Positions 60,299 through 64,000 of a stretch of 64,000 nucleotides of DNA are shown here, one piece after another. The notes beneath the pieces are model-generated. The model saw only the letters and a list, made by a program, of their open reading frames with translations. It was not told where the DNA came from and made no database searches. Positions within the stretch are counted from its first letter, which is position 1, and every line of letters starts with the position of its first letter. Position numbers and translations under genes: made by a program. The stretch is taken from contig JAKQDH010000008.1 in NCBI GenBank assembly GCA_029558835.1, positions 62,001 to 126,000 on the forward strand. The letters run 5' to 3'. Origin of the DNA: Planctomycetota bacterium (GTDB lineage Bacteria; Planctomycetota; Phycisphaerae; UBA1845).

Positions 60299-62041
60299 AT
60301 GCTCACGCGGCTTAGGGTGCGGAACTTCAAGCGCTTCGACGACGTCGACATCGAACTCGGTGAGACCGTCGTCCTGATCGGACCCAATGACTCCGGGAAG
60401 ACGACTGCGCTCCAGGCGCTGGCATTGTGGGAGATTGGGGTCCGGCGCTGGCTGGACAAGCGGCGTGACAAAGCTTCGCCGGAGAAGCGTCCGGGTGTTG
60501 CGATCAACCGGCGCGACCTGATCTCCATTCCGGTCCCTGATGCGAACCTGCTCTGGCGAGACCGCCACGTCCGCGACGTCGAGTCCATCGAGAAGCCCGG
60601 CAAGCGCTCAACCAAGACGCAGAACGTGCGTATTGACGTGATCGTTGATGGTGTGACCGAGGGGAGAACCTGGTCCTGTGGTCTCGAGTTTGACTACGCG
60701 AACGAGGAGTCGTTCTACTGTCGGCCGCTCCGGCTCGAGCAGCGGAGCACTGAGCGCATGCCGCTGCCCCTGGAAGCCGGCAAGGTTCGCGTGGCCTATC
60801 TGCCCCCGATGTCGGGACTGGCGGCGGTTGAGCCCAAGTGGGAGCCGGGTCGTGTCAACGTCCTGATTGGCGAGGGCCAGACCGCCCAGGTGCTCCGGAA
60901 TCTGTGCTATCAGATCTGCTCCCAGCAGCCAGCGCAGCCCGGCTGGGATGCACTGGTGGGGCACATCCGGCAGTCCTTCGGGGTCGACCTGCTCCCCCCG
61001 AGGTTCGATACAGACCGGGGCGAGGTCACCATGGCGTATACAGGACCCCATGGCGTGCACCTTGATCTTTCTTCGTCGGGTCGTGGGCTGCAGCAGACGC
61101 TCCTGCTACTTGCCCACCTGTACGCGAACCCGGGAACCGTCCTGCTACTCGATGAACCCGACGCTCATCTCGAGATTCTCCGGCAGCGGCAGACCTACGC
61201 GCTGCTGACCGACGTGGCAGCCCGGCAAAGGTCGCAGGTGATTGCCGCCAGTCACTCGGAAGTCGTTCTGAACGAGGCGGCGGACCGGGACGTGGTGGTG
61301 GCGTTCGTCGGCAAGCCGCACCGGCTCAATGACCGTGGGTCGCAGGTTTTGAAAGCCCTGCGCGAGATCGGCTTCGATCAGTACTACCAGGCTGAGCAGA
61401 CCGGCTGGGTGTTGTATCTCGAATCTGCCTCGGATCTTGCCATGTTGCAGGCGTTTGCGCGCACACTCGATCACCCGGCGAGGCAGCTTCTCGAACGCCC
61501 CTTCGTCCACTATGTGGCGACGAATCTACCCCAGCACGCCCGCGATCACTTCTACGGCCTGCGGGAAGCGAAGCCGGACCTGCTCGGCGTGGCGCTCTTT
61601 GACCGCCTGGACAAGGAACTGCAAAGCGGCGCCCCGCTGGCAGAGTTGATGTGGGAGCGCCGAGAGATCGAGAACTACTTCTGCAGCCCCGACGTCCTGC
61701 TGGCCTACGCTCAACAGGGCGTTGCCGACGATCTCTTCGGAGCCTCGGAACGGGATCAACGCGTGCGCGCCATGCAGGAGGCGATTCGGGATGTCTCCGA
61801 TGCCCTGAGCACCCTGGGGAAGCCTGCCCCCTGGTCCCCTGACCTGAAGGTCAGTGACGAGTTCCTGGAGCCGGTGCTCAAGAAGTTCTTCGGCACGCTG
61901 AATCTGCCCCTTAGTGTGCGCAAATCCGACTACCATGTGCTGGCGTCGCTGGTACCGCGCGACAGCATTGATTCCGAAGTTGTCCGGAAACTGGACAGGA
62001 TCGTCGCGGTGGCTGCGCAGGCCCAGCCGAAGCTTGTGTGA
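60299..62041 (+). CDS. OLD-family ATPase (AAA15/21 type) with TOPRIM-like C-terminus
   Basis: A 580-residue protein. The ABC/SMC-like ATPase is present: MLTRLRVRNFKRFDDVDIEL, Walker A LIGPNDSGKTTALQALAL, signature SSSGRGLQQTLLLLAHLYAN, Walker B VLLLDEPDAHLEILRQRQTY, and switch VIAASHSEVVLNEA. From about residue 365 a C-terminal domain begins: GWVLYLESASDLAMLQAFAR supplies the TOPRIM-like Glu, and LLGVALFDRLDKEL may carry the Asp pair. OLD-family nucleases act in phage defence (OLD, GajA), but no partner gene such as gajB is present. Possibly a standalone antiphage nuclease, or a housekeeping AAA15 protein. The start abuts an inverted repeat. Confidence 0.75.
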   Translation: MLTRLRVRNFKRFDDVDIELGETVVLIGPNDSGKTTALQALALWEIGVRRWLDKRRDKASPEKRPGVAINRRDLISIPVPDANLLWRDRHVRDVESIEKPGKRSTKTQNVRIDVIVDGVTEGRTWSCGLEFDYANEESFYCRPLRLEQRSTERMPLPLEAGKVRVAYLPPMSGLAAVEPKWEPGRVNVLIGEGQTAQVLRNLCYQICSQQPAQPGWDALVGHIRQSFGVDLLPPRFDTDRGEVTMAYTGPHGVHLDLSSSGRGLQQTLLLLAHLYANPGTVLLLDEPDAHLEILRQRQTYALLTDVAARQRSQVIAASHSEVVLNEAADRDVVVAFVGKPHRLNDRGSQVLKALREIGFDQYYQAEQTGWVLYLESASDLAMLQAFARTLDHPARQLLERPFVHYVATNLPQHARDHFYGLREAKPDLLGVALFDRLDKELQSGAPLAELMWERREIENYFCSPDVLLAYAQQGVADDLFGASERDQRVRAMQEAIRDVSDALSTLGKPAPWSPDLKVSDEFLEPVLKKFFGTLNLPLSVRKSDYHVLASLVPRDSIDSEVVRKLDRIVAVAAQAQPKLV

Positions 62042-62144
62042 ACCGGCGTCTCTTCTGGCTGGTGCCCACATGCACTCGCGAATCTCGCCAGCTGGCGCCG
62101 CGGACCGCAAGAACCGGGTGGTGGCGTGGTCGGCGGTACCTACA

Positions 62145-63011
62145 ATGGCCCGCATGATCACCAGGCAGCAATCGACACAGCGTGTCAGCGACTACGACCG
62201 TATCGGGGCCGCGTTGAGCTATCTGGATCGCCATCGGCGCCAGCCCGTGCCGCTGGCGGGGCTCGCCGACGTGCTCGGATTGAGCCCGTTTCACTTTCAG
62301 CGGCTGTTCACCCGGTGGGCCGGGATCAGCCCGAAGCGCTTCGCTCGCTACCTCCAGTTGAACGACGCACGGCTGCTGCTGCGTGATGCCCGCTCAGTGC
62401 TGGATACGACGCTTGACGTCGGCGCATCCAGTCCCGGCCGGTTGCACGATCTGTTTATGTCGATCGACGCCGTGACGCCGGGCGAGTTCAAGTCGGGCGG
62501 TGCCGGGCTGACGATCGCCGTCGGTGAGCACCCCAGCCCGTTCGGTCGCTGCCTGCTCGGAGTGAGCCCACGCGGCATCTGCTGGCTGTCGTTTGCGGGG
62601 GCGGAACGGGACGGCATGGAGGAGCTACAGGCGACCTGGCCGGCGGCCACGATTCGCAACGACGCCAAGACGACCGGCTCCGTCGCGGCCCGCATCTTCC
62701 CGCCGCGCCCGCAGCCGGCATCTCGCCCGCTGCGGCTGCTCGTCGGCGGCACGAACTTCCAGGTCAAGGTGTGGGAGGCCCTCATCCGTGTCCCGCCGGG
62801 ATGCCTGACGACCTACGCCGACCTCGGGGTGCGCATCGGGCACCCGACGGCCGCCCGCGCGGTGGGCAATGCCGTAGCGGCCAACCCGATCTCGTACCTG
62901 ATCCCCTGCCATCGCGTCATCCGCAGCATGGGCATCGTCGGCGACTACCGCTGGAGTCCGCAGCGTAAAGAAGCCATGATCGCCTGGGAGGCCCTGCGCG
63001 CCGACGGGTAG
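62145..63011 (+). CDS. Ada-like regulator/O6-alkylguanine-DNA methyltransferase
   Basis: A 288-residue fusion: an AraC-type DNA-binding domain (PLAGLADVLGLSPFHFQRLF, RWAGISPKRFARYLQLNDAR) followed by an Ogt/MGMT domain. The active-site cysteine is in YLIPCHRVIRSMG, with GTNFQVKVWEALIRVPPGCL, TTYADLG and ARAVGNAVAANP before it. It lacks the N-terminal zinc domain with the phosphotriester-acceptor Cys of classical Ada. It removes alkyl groups from guanine O6 and may also regulate alkylation repair genes. ATG 62145 or 62154 start; neither has a good Shine-Dalgarno. Confidence 0.93.
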   Translation: MARMITRQQSTQRVSDYDRIGAALSYLDRHRRQPVPLAGLADVLGLSPFHFQRLFTRWAGISPKRFARYLQLNDARLLLRDARSVLDTTLDVGASSPGRLHDLFMSIDAVTPGEFKSGGAGLTIAVGEHPSPFGRCLLGVSPRGICWLSFAGAERDGMEELQATWPAATIRNDAKTTGSVAARIFPPRPQPASRPLRLLVGGTNFQVKVWEALIRVPPGCLTTYADLGVRIGHPTAARAVGNAVAANPISYLIPCHRVIRSMGIVGDYRWSPQRKEAMIAWEALRADG

Positions 63012-63432
63012 GACCACATGTCCGCCAACGACTTGGGCCGCTGGCGAACGACGGGCCCGGGCGATTCGAGCGCCCTGCCGAGACTTGCCGCCGGGAACAG
63101 CGGCACGGCGAAGTCCCGCCTCGCCATGCTCTTCCGGCCGTGAGCGCGGGACGGCTGGCGGAGCGTGCCCGCCTGTCCGGCGGCGGGCAGACGCCCCAGG
63201 CTCGGGCAGGGCACCGCCCCCTCGGCTTGGGCATACCGCCCCGGCGCGCGGGGGGCATGCTGCCGTAGTGATGCACCCCGGGGCGCGTCCTTCTCGCAGC
63301 GGGTGCAGGCACAGGCGGCGACCGTCCGATACTCGCCACAGGTCTGCGTCCTGCAGTGACTGAATCGGGGGTATTACGCCTCGCGCGGGTAGTCTGCGTG
63401 GAGCGGCCCCGGTGCGAGCGCGGAGAAACGGC
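63012..63432. other. 421-bp spacer with possible degenerate foldback repeat
   Basis: No gene. 63170-63250 contains GGCTTGGGCATACCGCC and several GC-rich hairpin arms that resemble the right arm of the foldback repeat, but the left arm is not recognisable. Confidence 0.4.
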
Positions 63433-64000
63433 ATGAAGATCCTTCTCATCCAGCCGGCGAAACCGATCCTCCACAAGCAGGACGGCTCGCGCGAGGGCCG
63501 GCAGGCGATGTTCCCGCTGGGGCTGCTGTACATCGCGGCCGCCGCCGAGCGCGCGGGGCACGTCGTCGAGGTCCTTGATGTTCCCACCGAAGGCTTCGCG
63601 ACTGAGGAATTCCTCGAGGAGCTGCCGCATGGAACGCTCATGCGCATCGGCCTGCCGATGCCGGAGGTGGGCCGTCGGATCGCGGCCGCCCAGCCGGACG
63701 TCGTCGGCATCTCCTGCCTGCTCTCCACCAGCGCGGATGAGGCGTTGAAGTGCGCGGCCGCCGCCAAGCAGGTGGCACCGTCCATTCCGGTGGTGCTGGG
63801 CGGGGCGCATCCGTCCGCGTTGCCGGCGGAGATGCTCGGCGACCGCAGCGTTGACTACGTGGTCATCGGCGAGGGGGAAGAGACGTTTGTCCAGTTGCTA
63901 CAGTGCCTGGGCGACGGCCGGGTGCCAAGGGCGTTGGACGGCATCGGGTACCGGGAGCAGGGCCAGCCCGTCGTGCGGCCCAAGACCCGCTGGATTGACG
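63433..64000 (+). CDS. B12-binding radical SAM protein, 3' end outside window
   Basis: The first 189 codons of a gene that runs off the window. The N-terminus is the B12-binding Rossmann domain of B12-dependent radical SAM enzymes (magnesium-protoporphyrin cyclase BchE type): MKILLIQPAKPILHKQD, FPLGLLYIAAAAERAGHVVE, VVGISCLLSTSADEALKCAA, VPVVLGGAHPSALPAEML-type VVLGGAHPSALPAEMLGD and YVVIGEGEETFVQLLQ. The radical SAM CxxxCxxC motif would lie beyond base 64000. GGAG is seven bases before ATG 63433. Substrate cannot be guessed. Confidence 0.88.
   Translation, partial: MKILLIQPAKPILHKQDGSREGRQAMFPLGLLYIAAAAERAGHVVEVLDVPTEGFATEEFLEELPHGTLMRIGLPMPEVGRRIAAAQPDVVGISCLLSTSADEALKCAAAAKQVAPSIPVVLGGAHPSALPAEMLGDRSVDYVVIGEGEETFVQLLQCLGDGRVPRALDGIGYREQGQPVVRPKTRWID

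Noticed and set aside
60299..62041. Gabija system (gajA)
   Set aside because: The OLD-like protein fits the GajA fold class, but no UvrD-type GajB gene follows; the next gene is an Ada-like methyltransferase.

Overview
This 64 kb window is GC-rich chromosomal DNA with about 55 genes. It is most likely from a member of the Planctomycetota. That assignment is inferred from gene content: a lipid A kinase (LpxK) in a Gram-negative-type cell, a Tat-exported Gfo/Idh/MocA oxidoreductase, the futalosine menaquinone genes mqnA and mqnC, an Agl23-like glycosyltransferase, a DUF5658 protein, a four-helix-bundle (S23-type) protein with a repeat-expanded coiled coil, and several dispersed palindromic repeats. 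No rRNA, tRNA or CRISPR array was found.

Layout. 1-6.3 kb (+): the 3' part of ligA, a TIM-barrel protein, a CoA-disulfide reductase/rhodanese fusion, a B12-binding-domain protein and an HU protein. 6.4-14.8 kb (-): a deoxyhypusine-synthase-like protein, lpxK, a Memo-family protein, rnhA, a PmtA-like methyltransferase, an ABC-2 exporter pair and an HD protein. 15-24.8 kb (-): mqnC-mqnA, apbE, then a tightly packed operon of Gfo/Idh oxidoreductase, seven-haem cytochrome c, b-type cytochrome, discoidin-like protein and Agl23-like glycosyltransferase. 25-32.4 kb: a GT2 glycosyltransferase, the four-helix-bundle gene with an overlapping upstream mini-ORF, two small exported or Cys-containing proteins, a cysteine desulfurase, a PEBP lipoprotein and a DUF434 protein, with long repeat-rich spacers. 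32.5-46 kb: housekeeping genes (TIGR01777 SDR, HTH-PTS IIA fusion, primary-type sigma factor, rpsA, rpmH, rnc, mdh, asnS) plus exported hypothetical proteins. 46-55 kb: an IS1595-type remnant and a type II secretion/pseudopilin operon (short GspE ATPase, two GspF-like proteins, three small pseudopilin-like proteins), an amidohydrolase, and a full-length PilB/GspE ATPase on the other strand. 55-64 kb: an HTH regulator, a bilobal aspartyl protease with TPRs, recQ, an OLD-like ATPase, an Ada-like methyltransferase and the start of a B12-binding radical SAM gene.

The feature that best ties the window together is a roughly 95-100 bp foldback repeat. It occurs in at least six copies (10.9, 18.4, 32.4, 47.9, 50.6 and 55.1 kb) and always lies between or at the edges of genes. 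Two copies sit inside the secretion operon. One appears to supply the Shine-Dalgarno and start codon of a pseudopilin gene, and another encodes the last residues of the Agl23-like protein. Other points of note are a probable AUC start codon for the sigma factor, a 21-codon leader ORF that imitates the start of the four-helix-bundle gene, perfect inverted repeats at 46465-46500, 57641-57668 and 60249-60298, and a standalone OLD-family ATPase next to recQ.

Many long open frames antisense to real genes are GC-rich shadows and were left out. Start codons were chosen from Shine-Dalgarno spacing and family start positions, and each entry says where they remain uncertain.
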